Source: an uncultured bacterium
GTDB lineage: Bacteria > Bdellovibrionota_C > UBA2361 > CALJRW01
NCBI GenBank assembly: GCA_937976335.1
Contig: CALJRW010000116.1
Location: forward strand, 1 to 34,120
Direction: 5' to 3'
DNA length: 34,120 nt
Every line of letters begins with the position of its first letter. Positions within the stretch are counted from its first letter, which is position 1. Below the pieces are notes generated by a model. It searched no databases, was not told the DNA's origin, and worked only from the letters and a program-made list of their open reading frames with translations. Shown here piece after piece: positions 7,336 through 17,098 of this stretch. A program made the translations under genes and the position numbers.

Positions 7336-8313
7336 ATGAGTTTAAAATCACAAATTTTAGGACTTTCTGACACTCTTGATGCAAGTCTACATACGAAGGC
7401 AGATTTAGATAATCTTGCTCCCAACTTACCTGATTTAGATCGTCGCTCTGAGATAGGCGAAAGAGTCCTCTTGTCTGCAATGAATTCAATGCAGTTTTCT
7501 GATTCTAGAGATTATCAAAGATCACTTGGTTTAGATTGTGGAAGCTTGAGAGGTTCTTTACGTTCATATGCATTTGCATTAATGACTCATGATGCTGTCT
7601 TACAAGTTAGAGAAAAAACTGATAAAAGAATTGTCGTTGTAGAACTTGGTACAGGTAGCGGCACTAATGCAGTAGCTGCATTAAAAGCAGACCCTCATCT
7701 TAGTTATGTTGGTTTTGAAAAAGATGAGCTAACTCATGAATATGCAAAGAGTCATACAAAATTATATGATCCTCAAAATAGAGCTCAAATAGTTAAAGGA
7801 GATTTCTTATCGAGCCCACTCGAAAAAATCGTTGGTGGAAAGGCAGATATTATTATAAACGAAAATATCGGCCCTTTCTTACTTACTCATGAACCTCAGC
7901 TTGAAGCAGCAAAAATGGGATTAACCATTGCACACAAAGAAACTTTGTTCATTCCTTCTGCTGTTAACTTTCTATTACGAGCCAATAATCGTCAAACACA
8001 TAATCTTGGGCAAATAAAATTTAATACAGATTACGATTATCCTCTGACTTTCGAAACTGATTTTGAAAAAGATGAAATAGAACCTGGAAGAAACTCTTTT
8101 AAAGCTTTTCTAGAAATTTTAACACATAACGATTTCCCACTAACGAGAAAAGCTGAAGAGGGGCTCCCTACTTTACCAACAGATCAAATATTTGGCCTTA
8201 AGGCACCTGAAATGACAAGCTCTAAAAGCAAAATTAGAATGCAAGTGAGTTGCTCAACTTTAGAAGATGAATTTTTCAAACCTGAAGAGTTATTTGAAAT
8301 AGTTAATACGTAA
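7336..8313 (+). CDS. SAM-dependent methyltransferase, protein arginine methyltransferase-like
   Basis: A soluble 325-residue class I methyltransferase. Motif I is VVVELGTGSGTNAV (about residues 98-111), followed by an acidic end of strand 2 (YVGFEKDE) and motif II/post-II IVKGDFLSS. Next comes IIINENIGPFLLTHEPQLEAA (about 171-191), which resembles the double-E loop of arginine methyltransferases (S-E-x-M-G-x-x-L-x-x-E). The two glutamates here are one residue further apart than in PRMT1 or PRMT5, so catalytic equivalence is uncertain. The segment LFIPSAVNFLLRA then resembles the PRMT I-P-x-x-A-x-x-x-x-A strand. The first 90 residues are unassigned. It stands alone between convergent lysS and the hairpin region, so context gives no substrate. 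Confidence 0.65.
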   Translation: MSLKSQILGLSDTLDASLHTKADLDNLAPNLPDLDRRSEIGERVLLSAMNSMQFSDSRDYQRSLGLDCGSLRGSLRSYAFALMTHDAVLQVREKTDKRIVVVELGTGSGTNAVAALKADPHLSYVGFEKDELTHEYAKSHTKLYDPQNRAQIVKGDFLSSPLEKIVGGKADIIINENIGPFLLTHEPQLEAAKMGLTIAHKETLFIPSAVNFLLRANNRQTHNLGQIKFNTDYDYPLTFETDFEKDEIEPGRNSFKAFLEILTHNDFPLTRKAEEGLPTLPTDQIFGLKAPEMTSSKSKIRMQVSCSTLEDEFFKPEELFEIVNT

Positions 8314-8354
8314 ATTAAAACTATAAAAAAGAAAAAACGATCTTGCAAAAGCTA

Positions 8355-10055
8355 TTAAGAAACCCAACTCTCAATATCCTTAACCTGAAGTGCTGGAATA
8401 TCAAGTTTATTCTTTTTTCTATAACCATTTAGCTGTTGATGAATTTGAGTTGCTTTAAAATTTTTTAAATTTTCTGTTGTCGTGTAAACTTCCATAACAT
8501 GCTCAGACCACTCTTCTGGAATACCAATATTTAAAAAATCTTCCTTTTTAGGTTTAACCCTGCCTTCTTCAGGTCTCATTTGTGGAAAAAACAAAACTTC
8601 TTGAATTGATTCATTATTGGTCATAAGCATTACTAACCTATCTATCCCAATTCCAATACCTCCAGTTGGTGGCATTCCATATTCAAGAGATCTAAGAAAG
8701 TCATAATCAATAAACATTGCTTCCTCATCACCCTTTTCTCCAAGCTTTACTTGCTCCTCAAAACGCTCTCGCTGGTCAATTGGGTCGTTTAGCTCTGAAT
8801 AAGAATTAGCAATTTCTTTACCTAATACCATAAGTTCAAATCTTTCAGTAAGTGCTGGGTTTGTTCTATGTTCTTTAGTTAGCGGACTTAACTCTTTAGG
8901 ATAATCAATAATAAACGTTGGTTGCTTGTATTTAAATTCACATTTTTCACCAAAAATTTCATCAATAAGCTTCCCTACCCCCATTGATTTATCAGTTTCA
9001 ATATTTAATTTCTTGCAAACTTCTCTAAGTTCATCTTCATTCATTCCCTTAACATCAAAGCCAGTGTGTTCTTTAATAGCATCTAGTATAGGAACTCTTT
9101 TGTAAGGAGCTTTAAAGCTAACTGTATTCTCACCAAAAGTAACTTCAGTTGAACCTGTTGCTTCAATCGCAACTTTCTCTAACAAAGTTTCAGTTAAGTC
9201 CATCATCCAGTTATAATCTTTGTACGAAACGTAAAGTTCCATCATTGTGAATTCAGGATTGTGAGTTCTATCCATCCCCTCATTTCTAAAAGATTTGGCA
9301 AACTCATAAACTCCATCAAAACCACCAACAATGAGTCTTTTAAGATAAAGTTCACAAGCAATTCTCATATAAAGCTTTGTATCCAGAGCATTATGATGAG
9401 ATATAAATGGTCTCGCAGAGGCTCCTCCTGGTATTGGCTGTAAAATTGGAGTTTCTACTTCAAGATACCCTCTATCATTAAAGAAATTTCTAATTGAGTT
9501 AATGATTTTACTTCTTTTTATAAAAGTATCTTTGACTTTTGGGTTAACAATTAAATCAACATATCTTTGTCTATATCTAAGTTCAGGGTCATTAAACTCG
9601 TCATATACATTCCCTTCAGAGTCTTCTTTAGGAAGAGGCAAAGGACGTAAAGTTTTAGAAAGTAAAGTAAAGTCTTTGACTTTTATAGTCGGCTCTCCAA
9701 CTTTAGTTGTAAAAAGCTCTCCTTCTAGTCCAACAATGTCACCAATATCTAAAAGTTTTTTATAAATTTCGTTATATTTAGATTTATCTTCCCCAGAACA
9801 AATTTCATCTCTATTAAAGTACACTTGAATTCTTCCAGACCCATCTTGAAGTTCAGCGAAACTTGCTTTTCCTTGAATTCGCCTTGACATTAAACGGCCT
9901 GCAACGACAACTTTTTGACCTTCAATAAAATTATCTTTAATTTGCTGACTCGTATGATCTACAGGAAACAATGGTGCAGGATAAGGATTAATTCCTAACT
10001 TTCTAAGCTCTGCTAGCTTTTCTCTTCTTATTTTTTCTTGTTCTGATAAGGACAT
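8355..10055 (-). CDS. lysS: Lysyl-tRNA synthetase, class II
   Basis: Charges tRNA-Lys with lysine. Residues about 50-150 form the N-terminal OB-fold anticodon-binding domain ([23 protein letters not shown]). The class II catalytic core follows: motif 1 around [15 protein letters not shown], motif 2 [20 protein letters not shown], and motif 3 [14 protein letters not shown] near the usual end, followed by LFFPQMRPE. Most LysRS proteins stop there at about 490-510 residues; this one has an extra tail of about 70 residues ending [11 protein letters not shown]. The gene is monocistronic, convergent with the methyltransferase, and has a leaderless-type promoter at 10062-10090. Identification is firm. 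Confidence 0.97.
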   Translation of the reverse strand: MSLSEQEKIRREKLAELRKLGINPYPAPLFPVDHTSQQIKDNFIEGQKVVVAGRLMSRRIQGKASFAELQDGSGRIQVYFNRDEICSGEDKSKYNEIYKKLLDIGDIVGLEGELFTTKVGEPTIKVKDFTLLSKTLRPLPLPKEDSEGNVYDEFNDPELRYRQRYVDLIVNPKVKDTFIKRSKIINSIRNFFNDRGYLEVETPILQPIPGGASARPFISHHNALDTKLYMRIACELYLKRLIVGGFDGVYEFAKSFRNEGMDRTHNPEFTMMELYVSYKDYNWMMDLTETLLEKVAIEATGSTEVTFGENTVSFKAPYKRVPILDAIKEHTGFDVKGMNEDELREVCKKLNIETDKSMGVGKLIDEIFGEKCEFKYKQPTFIIDYPKELSPLTKEHRTNPALTERFELMVLGKEIANSYSELNDPIDQRERFEEQVKLGEKGDEEAMFIDYDFLRSLEYGMPPTGGIGIGIDRLVMLMTNNESIQEVLFFPQMRPEEGRVKPKKEDFLNIGIPEEWSEHVMEVYTTTENLKNFKATQIHQQLNGYRKKNKLDIPALQVKDIESWVS

Positions 10056-10061
10056 TTTTTG

Positions 10062-10090
10062 AAGATAACAGTAGCTTCTAAGCTTGGCAA
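10062..10090 (-). promoter_or_regulatory. Promoter of lysS, leaderless type
   Basis: Minus-strand TTGCCA (10085-10090), 17-bp spacer, TATCTT (10062-10067), then 6 nt (all but one A) to ATG 10055. Confidence 0.55.
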
Positions 10091-10118
10091 GTTTAAGATG
10101 TAATTAGAATTAATCAAA

Positions 10119-11051
10119 CTAAAGCCGAGTCTTAAACTCTTCAATTGTTTTCTCTAGTCCAGCATCTAAATCAACCTTTGGCTCCCAACCTAATACTTCT
10201 TTTGCCCTACTAATATCAGGCTTTCGTCTCGTTGGGTCATCTTCTGGTAAAGGCATTTTTATTAACTTAGACGAAGAATTTGTCTTTTTCATAACAACAT
10301 CAGCCAATTCTTTAATTGTCATTTCATTAGGATTGCCTAAGTTAATAGGCTGATGATAATCATCTTTTTCCATCGTCGCGATAAGTCCAGAAACTAAATC
10401 AGATACATAACAAAAAGACCTAGTTTGATTACCATCTCCATATATAGTTATATCTTCACCTGTAATAGCTTGAACTATAAAATTAGAAACTACTCTACCA
10501 TCGTCAAATAACATCCTTGGACCATAAGTATTAAATATCCTAACTATTCTTGTATCTACATTGTTAGATGTGTGGTAATTCATAGTTAAAGTCTCGGCAA
10601 CTCTCTTACCTTCATCATAACAACTTCTCGGACCAATAGTATTAACATTTCCCCAGTAAGATTCAGGCTGTGGATGAACTTCAGGATCTCCATAAATTTC
10701 AGAGGTTGATGCAACTAAAAACCTAGCTCCAACTCGCTTGCAAAGACCAAGCATATTAAGAGTTCCCATAACATTAGTTTTTACAGTTTTTACTGGATTA
10801 TGCTGATAATGAACAGGTGATGCAGGACACGCTAAGTGATATACTTCATCAGCTTCAAGCAAAATAGGTTGAGTAACATCATGCCTTATAAACTCAAAAT
10901 TAGGATTTCCCAGATGATGTTTTATATTTCTCTTTCTTCCTGTAAATAAATTATCAAGAACTATTACTTCATAGTCTTTTTCAAGTAACCTGTCACATAA
11001 ATGAGAACCTATAAACCCAGCCCCTCCTGTAATTAACACTCTTTTTGACAT
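10119..11051 (-). CDS. UDP-glucuronate decarboxylase (UDP-xylose synthase), SDR family
   Basis: Converts UDP-glucuronate to UDP-xylose with bound NAD. The 310-residue extended SDR has the Rossmann loop [10 protein letters not shown] at residues 8-17, the UXS signature [12 protein letters not shown] near 73-84, the serine segment STSEIYGDP and the catalytic Y-x-x-x-K in SCYDEGKR, then [10 protein letters not shown]. The pattern FIRHDVTQP for the second strand is characteristic of UDP-xylose synthase rather than of UDP-glucose epimerase. It lies 15 nt downstream of the UDP-glucose dehydrogenase gene and has its own GAGGA Shine-Dalgarno, so the two enzymes form a UDP-glucose to UDP-glucuronate to UDP-xylose route feeding the glycosyltransferases nearby. 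Confidence 0.92.
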   Translation of the reverse strand: MSKRVLITGGAGFIGSHLCDRLLEKDYEVIVLDNLFTGRKRNIKHHLGNPNFEFIRHDVTQPILLEADEVYHLACPASPVHYQHNPVKTVKTNVMGTLNMLGLCKRVGARFLVASTSEIYGDPEVHPQPESYWGNVNTIGPRSCYDEGKRVAETLTMNYHTSNNVDTRIVRIFNTYGPRMLFDDGRVVSNFIVQAITGEDITIYGDGNQTRSFCYVSDLVSGLIATMEKDDYHQPINLGNPNEMTIKELADVVMKKTNSSSKLIKMPLPEDDPTRRKPDISRAKEVLGWEPKVDLDAGLEKTIEEFKTRL

Positions 11052-11066
11052 ATTTCTTCCTCTTTA

Positions 11067-12401
11067 TTAAGAATCTTGTAAAACTGGCACTCTACCAATT
11101 GAATAATAGACAAATCCTTTTTCTTTCATTAATTTTGGTTTAAAAATATTACGCCCATCAAATATAACTGGCTCTTTTAACTCACTTTTAATCTTATCAA
11201 AATTAGGCACTCTAAACTGTCCCCATTCAGTACAAACTATCAAAGCATCAGCACCGTTTATAGCATCATACTCAGATTTGGCATAAAACATTCTATCATT
11301 AGATCCAAATTCAACCTTAAAAGTTTCAATTGCTTCTGGGTCATATGCTACAACAGTAGCGCCTTTCTCAATTAACGCCTTACATACCGATAAGGCAGGC
11401 GCTTCTCGAACATCATCAGTTTGTGGCTTAAAGGCTAAGCCCCACATAGCAAACTTTTTACCATTCAGTGACTCACCTTTAGTGTCGTAAAACTCAGAAA
11501 CTTGTTTAGCAAGTTTTGATTTTTGAAGTTTATTTACAGCTTCAGTAGCTTGTCCAAGCTTAAAATCATAGTCATAATCTAATGCAGTTTTAACTATAGC
11601 TTGTACATCTTTTGGAAAACACGATCCTCCATAACCAATCCCTGAGTATAAAAAACTCATACCGATTCTTGAATCTGTACCAATACCTTTTCTAATATGA
11701 TCTATATTAGCCCCTGTTTTTTCACAAAGATTTGCAATTTCATTCATAAATGAAATTCTTGTAGCAAGCATGGCATTTGCCGCATATTTTGTAAGTTCCG
11801 CAGAAACAACATCCATTACTAAGATAGGATTATTATTTCTAACAAAAGGAGCATAAAGTTCTTGCATAATCTTAGCAGATTTTTCATTATTTGCTCCAAT
11901 AACCACTCTATCAGGTTTCATAAAATCATCGATTGCAGCACCTTCTTTTAGGAATTCAGGATTACTTACAACATCAAATTCCTGACTTGTATGCTTTGAA
12001 ATTGCAGCCCTTACTTTTTCTGCAGTACCTACAGGAACTGTGGATTTATCAACTATTACTTTGTAAGCATTGATATGTTTTCCGATGCTTTCTGCAACTT
12101 GTAAAACTCGACTTAAATCAGCTGATCCATCTTCGCCCTGAGGCGTACCTACTGCAATAAAAATTACATCTGATTTTTGAACTCCTTCTTCCGTCGACGT
12201 AGTGAACGACAACCTACCATTCTTTGTATTCCTCTCAACTATAGAATCAAGACCAGGTTCATATATAGGAATTTCACCATTTTTTAAGGCCTGAACCTTT
12301 GCTTCATTAACATCAACACAAATTACCTCATTCCCATTGTCTGCAAAGCAAGCACCAGCAACTAAACCAACATAACCTGTCCCTATAACTCCTACTTTCA
12401 T
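11067..12401 (-). CDS. ugd: UDP-glucose 6-dehydrogenase
   Basis: Oxidises UDP-glucose to UDP-glucuronate with two NAD. The 444-residue protein has the N-terminal NAD loop GVIGTGYVGLVAGACFAD (residues 4-21), the STVPVGT segment, NPEFLKEGAAIDDFMKPDRVVIG in the middle, the catalytic cysteine in GYGGSCFPKDVQ (about residue 260), and the C-terminal UDP-binding domain with MWGLAFKPQTDDVREAP. It is the first gene of a two-gene operon with the UDP-xylose synthase and is divergent from nagD. Unlike many operon heads here it has a leader of about 25 nt with a clear AAGGAT Shine-Dalgarno. Confidence 0.97.
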   Translation of the reverse strand: MKVGVIGTGYVGLVAGACFADNGNEVICVDVNEAKVQALKNGEIPIYEPGLDSIVERNTKNGRLSFTTSTEEGVQKSDVIFIAVGTPQGEDGSADLSRVLQVAESIGKHINAYKVIVDKSTVPVGTAEKVRAAISKHTSQEFDVVSNPEFLKEGAAIDDFMKPDRVVIGANNEKSAKIMQELYAPFVRNNNPILVMDVVSAELTKYAANAMLATRISFMNEIANLCEKTGANIDHIRKGIGTDSRIGMSFLYSGIGYGGSCFPKDVQAIVKTALDYDYDFKLGQATEAVNKLQKSKLAKQVSEFYDTKGESLNGKKFAMWGLAFKPQTDDVREAPALSVCKALIEKGATVVAYDPEAIETFKVEFGSNDRMFYAKSEYDAINGADALIVCTEWGQFRVPNFDKIKSELKEPVIFDGRNIFKPKLMKEKGFVYYSIGRVPVLQDS

Positions 12402-12432
12402 ATCTATCCTTGTTATCTATAAATTCAAGATT

Positions 12433-12460
12433 ATAATATTGCATATTTTTTAGATTGCAA
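12433..12460 (-). promoter_or_regulatory. Promoter of the ugd operon
   Basis: Minus-strand TTGCAA (12455-12460), 16-bp spacer, TATTAT (12433-12438); TATAAT at 12430-12435 is an alternative -10 with a 19-bp spacer. The leader would be about 25 nt and carries AAGGAT ahead of ATG 12401. Confidence 0.45.
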
Positions 12461-12519
12461 ATACTAGTAAATTTAATCAAAATCAGATTTTATCAATTCT
12501 TTTTTTAAACTCACTCACA

Positions 12520-12548
12520 TTGTACTCAACCATAAAGTATGATATATT
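12520..12548 (+). promoter_or_regulatory. Promoter of the nagD-like gene, leaderless type
   Basis: TTGTAC (12520-12525), 17-bp spacer, TATATT (12543-12548), then 7 nt to ATG 12556. The longer reading frame starting with TTG at 12520 begins exactly on the -35 box and is therefore not the true start. Confidence 0.65.
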
Positions 12549-12555
12549 CTTAATC

Positions 12556-13311
12556 ATGACAGCAGGTTATCTAATTGACATGGATGGAGTAATTTATAGC
12601 GGTGGAGATTTAATTCCGGGAGCTACTGAATTTATCCAAAAGCTAAATACTGACGGAACACCATACCTATTCCTCACAAACAACAGTCAAAGATCCAGAA
12701 GAGACGTAGTCACTCGCCTAGCAACTATGGGAATAGACACTGAAGAAAAACATATTTTTACGAGTGCCATTGCTACTGCAAAATTTCTAGGCAATCAAAA
12801 TCCTAACGGCACTGCATACGTTATAGGCGAAGGAGGCTTACTACTAAGCCTTCATAATGCAGGATACTCAATTGTCGACAAAAACCCAGATTATGTAGTA
12901 GTTGGAGAAGGTGTAAATTACACACTGGATATGGTTAGTAAAGCTATCGATATGATACTAGCTGGTGCCAAGCTAATAGCAACCAACCTTGACCCCTCTC
13001 CAAAAATAATTGGCTGGACCAAACCAGGTATTAAAGCAACTGTTGCAATGCTTGAAGAAGCAACCGGCAAAAAGGCTTTTAGTGTTGGCAAACCATCCCC
13101 TGTTATGATGAGAGCAGCAAGAAAAGAAATAAACTTATCAACTGCCGAAACAACTATCATTGGCGATACTATGTCAACAGACATATTAGGTGGAGTTCAA
13201 ATGGGATATAAAACTATCTTAACTCTTTCTGGAACAACTTCCAAAGAAGACCTTGCTAGCTATGCTTATAAGCCTGATCAAATCATTACTTCAGTTAAAG
13301 AGCTTTTGTAA
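12556..13311 (+). CDS. HAD-superfamily phosphatase, NagD/PGP-like (class IIA)
   Basis: A cytoplasmic phosphatase of 251 residues from MTAGYLIDMDGVIYSG. The nucleophile motif is LIDMDGV, motif II lies in FLTNNSQRSRRD (the T/S-N-N signature of NagD proteins), the class IIA cap occupies the middle with YVVVGEG and ATNLDP, GKPSPVM supplies the motif III lysine, and IGDTMSTDILGG is motif IV. NagD and phosphoglycolate phosphatases act on nucleotide or sugar phosphates; the substrate is not determined. It stands alone on the plus strand within a minus-strand polysaccharide region, which need not imply a functional link. Confidence 0.88.
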   Translation: MTAGYLIDMDGVIYSGGDLIPGATEFIQKLNTDGTPYLFLTNNSQRSRRDVVTRLATMGIDTEEKHIFTSAIATAKFLGNQNPNGTAYVIGEGGLLLSLHNAGYSIVDKNPDYVVVGEGVNYTLDMVSKAIDMILAGAKLIATNLDPSPKIIGWTKPGIKATVAMLEEATGKKAFSVGKPSPVMMRAARKEINLSTAETTIIGDTMSTDILGGVQMGYKTILTLSGTTSKEDLASYAYKPDQIITSVKELL

Positions 13312-13343
13312 AAATCTTCTTACCTTTAGTGTTCTAACACCCA

Positions 13344-14738
13344 CTAATATGCATTAGAATTTCTAAAACCTTTCCAAACTGTCAAAATCAAGATTTTTAG
13401 ATCAAAAAACAATGACCAATTCTCAATATAATATAAATCATATTCAATTCTTTTATCAATTGATGTGTCTCCTCTCCAACCATTAACTTGTGCCCAACCC
13501 GTCATACCAGCAGGCACTTTATGGCGAAGCATATATCTTGGAATTCTTTTTCTAAATTCCTTTATATAAACTGGCCTTTCAGGACGAGGACCAACAATTG
13601 ACATATGCCCAACTAAAACGTTAAAAAGTTGGGGAAGTTCGTCTAAGCTTGTTGAACGTAAAAAAGCTCCAATAGGCGTAATTCTATTATCATTCTCTTT
13701 TGTCCATCCTGGACCTTCCTGCTCAGCATTAACATGCATTGTTCTAAATTTATAAATTTTAAACGGAAAACCATCATAAGAAACTCTTTCTTGGCTATAT
13801 AAAATTCCACCTTTTGAAGTTAGTTTAACTAGCAAGGCAACTATCAACATTAAGGGAGAAAAAATTATCGTTAAAATAAAAGCTAAGACAAAATCTACAA
13901 ATCGCTTTGCAGTAAGATTCATTGGTGATTCTTGGAGACTTATTGCAGGTAATCCCTCAAACTCTTGTATATAACCACCTAAACTTACAAACCTGTAAAG
14001 ATCTGGAATTACTTTTACATCCACGATCGAATCACTTGCCTGAGTTAGAATTGAAGGTAATTTATCGGAATCTTCCAGAGGTAGTCCGATTAGAACCTGA
14101 TCTATTTCTAAGGTATTTAAAATATGACTTAGGTCGTCATATCCTCCAAGGACAGGCAAGCCATCAGGTCCAACTTTATCATCTTTAGTAGAAGATAAGC
14201 AGCCTATCATTTGAATTCCAAGCTCTCTATGTTTTCTAACTCTTTTTGCAACATCAGCCGCAACTTGCCCAGCACCCACTAAGAGAATATATCGCAGGTT
14301 ATAACCACGCCTTCTTACTTCTCTTAAAAAGGTACGTAAGATTCCGCGCTCTAAAACTGTTCCTACAATTGCAAGCCCTGCAAAGTAGACAAAAACCAGT
14401 CTTGAATACTCAACTGACTTCTCTCTAAAGAGATAAATAAAAGCCATAAAAACTAAAACACTAAGTATGTTTGAGTTAATTAAAAGCCATAGTTCTCGCA
14501 TTCTGCTAGTTCCGCGCATCGGTTGATACAAGCCAACGTATCGAAACATAATTGCCCAAACAGGCCATATAATAAAAAGTAGAGAAAAATAATCGTCTAG
14601 TTCAGGAACACCTTTTTCAACAGGAATCCAAGTAGTAGAAAAACGTAAAAAATAAGCTAAAAACCAAGCTAGAGTAACTATGATTAAATCTGTAATTAGA
14701 AATAATATTTCAATTAAATGTCTTTTTTCTTTTAGCAT
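13344..14738 (-). CDS. Polyprenyl-phosphate sugar-1-phosphate transferase (WcaJ/WbaP type)
   Basis: Inner-membrane enzyme that starts polysaccharide repeat-unit assembly by moving a sugar-1-phosphate from a UDP-sugar to undecaprenyl phosphate. The 464 residues comprise four N-terminal membrane helices (to about 130), a cytosolic CoA-binding-like Rossmann domain (ILLVGAGQVAADVAKR, about 150-240), one membrane segment near 275-300, and the C-terminal bacterial sugar transferase domain with FKIYKFRTM, STSLDELPQLFNVLVG, SIVGPRPERP and GMTGWAQVNGWRG. The D-E and P-R-P motifs are intact. It follows three glycosyltransferase genes after a 75-bp gap and has a plausible AGGA Shine-Dalgarno. Confidence 0.93.
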   Translation of the reverse strand: MLKEKRHLIEILFLITDLIIVTLAWFLAYFLRFSTTWIPVEKGVPELDDYFSLLFIIWPVWAIMFRYVGLYQPMRGTSRMRELWLLINSNILSVLVFMAFIYLFREKSVEYSRLVFVYFAGLAIVGTVLERGILRTFLREVRRRGYNLRYILLVGAGQVAADVAKRVRKHRELGIQMIGCLSSTKDDKVGPDGLPVLGGYDDLSHILNTLEIDQVLIGLPLEDSDKLPSILTQASDSIVDVKVIPDLYRFVSLGGYIQEFEGLPAISLQESPMNLTAKRFVDFVLAFILTIIFSPLMLIVALLVKLTSKGGILYSQERVSYDGFPFKIYKFRTMHVNAEQEGPGWTKENDNRITPIGAFLRSTSLDELPQLFNVLVGHMSIVGPRPERPVYIKEFRKRIPRYMLRHKVPAGMTGWAQVNGWRGDTSIDKRIEYDLYYIENWSLFFDLKILILTVWKGFRNSNAY

Positions 14739-14813
14739 ATTTCCTGACTTAAATTATTACAGAAGTGTCGATATATATAAAAAAACAATAAAGCGTATTT
14801 CACAACGGATCCA

Positions 14814-15935
14814 TTATACAATCATTTTAGAATTTTGGCTAACCTGCATAAACTTCTCCCAATCTCTATAAAAACGCTCTCTTGAAAATTTTTTAGCTTG
14901 TTCAATGCATGCCTTTTGTGAAAAATGAGTTTCATTTTTAATAAAAAAGTTTAATGCATATATTATAGCCCCTACTTCATCAGTACTTTTTTTAATAAAC
15001 ACTCCTGTATGTTCTTTCCTTAGCTCTTCCTCAGGCAAAACTCCCTTGACAGTTTCGAAAGCGCCTCCAGCTTTCAGTGCAATAACTGGCCTTCCTGAAG
15101 CTTGTGCTTCAACTGGTATAATTCCGAAATCTTCTAAAGCTGGAAAAAGTAAGGCTCTACAATTTGCATAACATTCAGCAAGCTCTTCGTCTGGCAAGAA
15201 ACCTTTAAAAATTATATTAGCTTTAGCCATTCTCTTTAACTTTTGAAGTTCTGGACCTTTACCAACAATCCAAATTTCTTCACCAATTTGGTTAAATGCT
15301 TCTATTATCTTATCTACTTTTTTATAAGGAACCAAAGCTCCGGCATAGAGAAAAGCCTTTCCTTTTCCTTTTCCAACTTTTAACCAAGAGGTATCAACTG
15401 GTGGATAAATCACTTCAGAAGATCTCTTATAGTAACAGCGTACTCTTGCTTTTATAAAATTACTTATTGCAACAAATCTGCTTACTCCTAAAGATTTTTC
15501 TTTGTCCCAATTTCTAAGATAACTAACAATTGGCCAAATGAATGGTGTTTTTTTACCAAAATAAACTCTAACTTGATCCCAAATATACCTCATAGGGGTA
15601 AAACAGTAACAAATATGAGTAACCCCTTTTGGAACTACAACATTTTTTGCTGCAGCATGGCTTAAGCTAATTACTAAGTCATAATTTTCAAACTTGAAGT
15701 TCTTAATTACAAAAGGGAAAAATGGTAAAAAATAACGATAAAACTTAGCAATTCTGGGAATTTTATTTAAGCAAGAAACTTTTTTTACTCGAGCTTCAAT
15801 TTTTTTTGAAACAGAACCTGAGACATGAACTAGTGTAAAAATGTCAGCTTTAGGATAAATATCTAAAAAAGCTTCTAAACACTTTTCTCCACCGCGCATT
15901 CCGGTTAACCAATCATGTACTAATGCGACTTTCAT
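14814..15935 (-). CDS. GT4-family glycosyltransferase (WbaZ-like)
   Basis: A retaining GT-B glycosyltransferase of 373 residues. The N-terminus MKVALVHDWLTGMRGGEKCLE holds the acceptor-side glycine loop typical of the WbaZ/mannosyltransferase branch; ICYCFTPMRYIWDQ near 110 is also typical of this branch. The donor-site motif E-x7-E appears as ALEDFGIIPVEAQASGRPVIA (about 262-282). Its ATG overlaps the stop of the preceding glycosyltransferase by 4 nt (ATGA), showing that the two are co-transcribed and probably act successively on a lipid-linked oligosaccharide. Sugar specificity is not determinable. Confidence 0.88.
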   Translation of the reverse strand: MKVALVHDWLTGMRGGEKCLEAFLDIYPKADIFTLVHVSGSVSKKIEARVKKVSCLNKIPRIAKFYRYFLPFFPFVIKNFKFENYDLVISLSHAAAKNVVVPKGVTHICYCFTPMRYIWDQVRVYFGKKTPFIWPIVSYLRNWDKEKSLGVSRFVAISNFIKARVRCYYKRSSEVIYPPVDTSWLKVGKGKGKAFLYAGALVPYKKVDKIIEAFNQIGEEIWIVGKGPELQKLKRMAKANIIFKGFLPDEELAECYANCRALLFPALEDFGIIPVEAQASGRPVIALKAGGAFETVKGVLPEEELRKEHTGVFIKKSTDEVGAIIYALNFFIKNETHFSQKACIEQAKKFSRERFYRDWEKFMQVSQNSKMIV

Positions 15936-17098
15936 AATAGGCTTTTATATAAATTAAAGGTTTGTTGAGCTTTATTAGTATATTTAAATTTGCCTAAGAA
16001 CCCTTCTCTTTGTTTAAAATCTTGTTCAATTTTATATTCATTATAATTGTTAGAAAAATCAAGAATAGCTTCAGTCAAAGCACTTACTGAAAAATCTTTA
16101 GCAAAAACATCAGTGCTACAAGCTGATAGTTCTTTTACACAATCAAGAGGCCTAGAAATTATAGGTCTTCCAAAACTTTGCGCTTCTATTGCCTGAAGGC
16201 AAAATCCTTCAGCAGTAGATGGAATGACAAGTGCTCTAGCATAGGCATATAAAGCGGACAAACTTGTGTCAGAAACTCTTCCTAAACATTTAACTTTCTC
16301 TTCCAATTTATATTTTGAAATTAAATCAATAACTCTTCTATTTTGATGAACTCCGAGGCCTACAAGATAAAGATTAACATTAGGTAGTTTCTTAGATTTA
16401 TTTTTTGCTAAAAAATATGAAAAAGCTTCAATTAAATCATCAATTCCTTTTCGAGGCTTATCTAGAGAAATCACAGCTAAGAAGTAAGATGCATTTGAAA
16501 ATTTTTTTTCTTCTTCAGTTTTAACATCACTTTCTACATTTAACTTTGGTTTTAATGCGTTTGGAATTGTTACAATTTTTAAAGCCTCAGAATCATAAAA
16601 TTTTTTTATTTCACTTGAAGTAGCTTTACTAACAGAGATAACTCTATCTGCCCTTTTTAAAGCAGATTTAACTAAAAATGAACCAATAATCTTTTTGTAC
16701 CATTTATCAGGATGATTTACATGAATCAAGTCGTGAATGGTTATCAGTTTTGGCGTAGAAATAAAATAAGGTAAGGTGTAGTGTGGACTATGAAATAAAT
16801 CGTAAGTTGAAAATTTAATTTTTTTAGATAATAAGAAATATTCTGAAAAAGAATAAGGCTTGATAGAACTATATACAAACTTTGGCTCTCTTATGTTTTC
16901 AAGAAACTTTCTTATTTTTAAAGCTGTTTTTTTAGACGCGATAAGAGTTAACTCAATCTCATTTTTCTCAGTAAGACCAAGAGTTAAATTTTGAATATAA
17001 GTCCCTATTCCACCATCAAAAAATTTTCTGGCATCAAGTAAAACTTTTATTTTCTTATCAGTATTTTCTACTGACTTTGAACGCGTTGCTGGTTCCAA
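15932..17098 (-). CDS. GT4-family glycosyltransferase with TTG start
   Basis: A 388-residue GT-B fold enzyme: KVLLDARKFFDGGIGTYIQNL (GIGTY acceptor loop, about 19-39), IHDLIHVNHPDKWY near 122, VSKATSSEIKKF, and the donor motif PSTAEGFCLQAIEAQSFGRPI (about 305-325). The only usable start is TTG at 17098: no ATG or GTG lies ahead of the conserved region, and a strong GAGGGGG Shine-Dalgarno sits 4 nt upstream. It therefore overlaps the preceding GT2 gene by 31 nt. The gene order and the 4-nt overlap with the next glycosyltransferase indicate an operon for polysaccharide assembly. Confidence 0.85.
   Translation of the reverse strand: MEPATRSKSVENTDKKIKVLLDARKFFDGGIGTYIQNLTLGLTEKNEIELTLIASKKTALKIRKFLENIREPKFVYSSIKPYSFSEYFLLSKKIKFSTYDLFHSPHYTLPYFISTPKLITIHDLIHVNHPDKWYKKIIGSFLVKSALKRADRVISVSKATSSEIKKFYDSEALKIVTIPNALKPKLNVESDVKTEEEKKFSNASYFLAVISLDKPRKGIDDLIEAFSYFLAKNKSKKLPNVNLYLVGLGVHQNRRVIDLISKYKLEEKVKCLGRVSDTSLSALYAYARALVIPSTAEGFCLQAIEAQSFGRPIISRPLDCVKELSACSTDVFAKDFSVSALTEAILDFSNNYNEYKIEQDFKQREGFLGKFKYTNKAQQTFNLYKSLL

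Noticed and set aside
7205-7489. 94-codon minus-strand frame
   Set aside because: It overlaps the methyltransferase start and the hairpin region and has no recognisable sequence character.
12520-12555. Longer nagD start (TTG at 12520)
   Set aside because: This segment is the promoter itself (TTGTAC-17-TATATT); the HAD motif begins right after ATG 12556.
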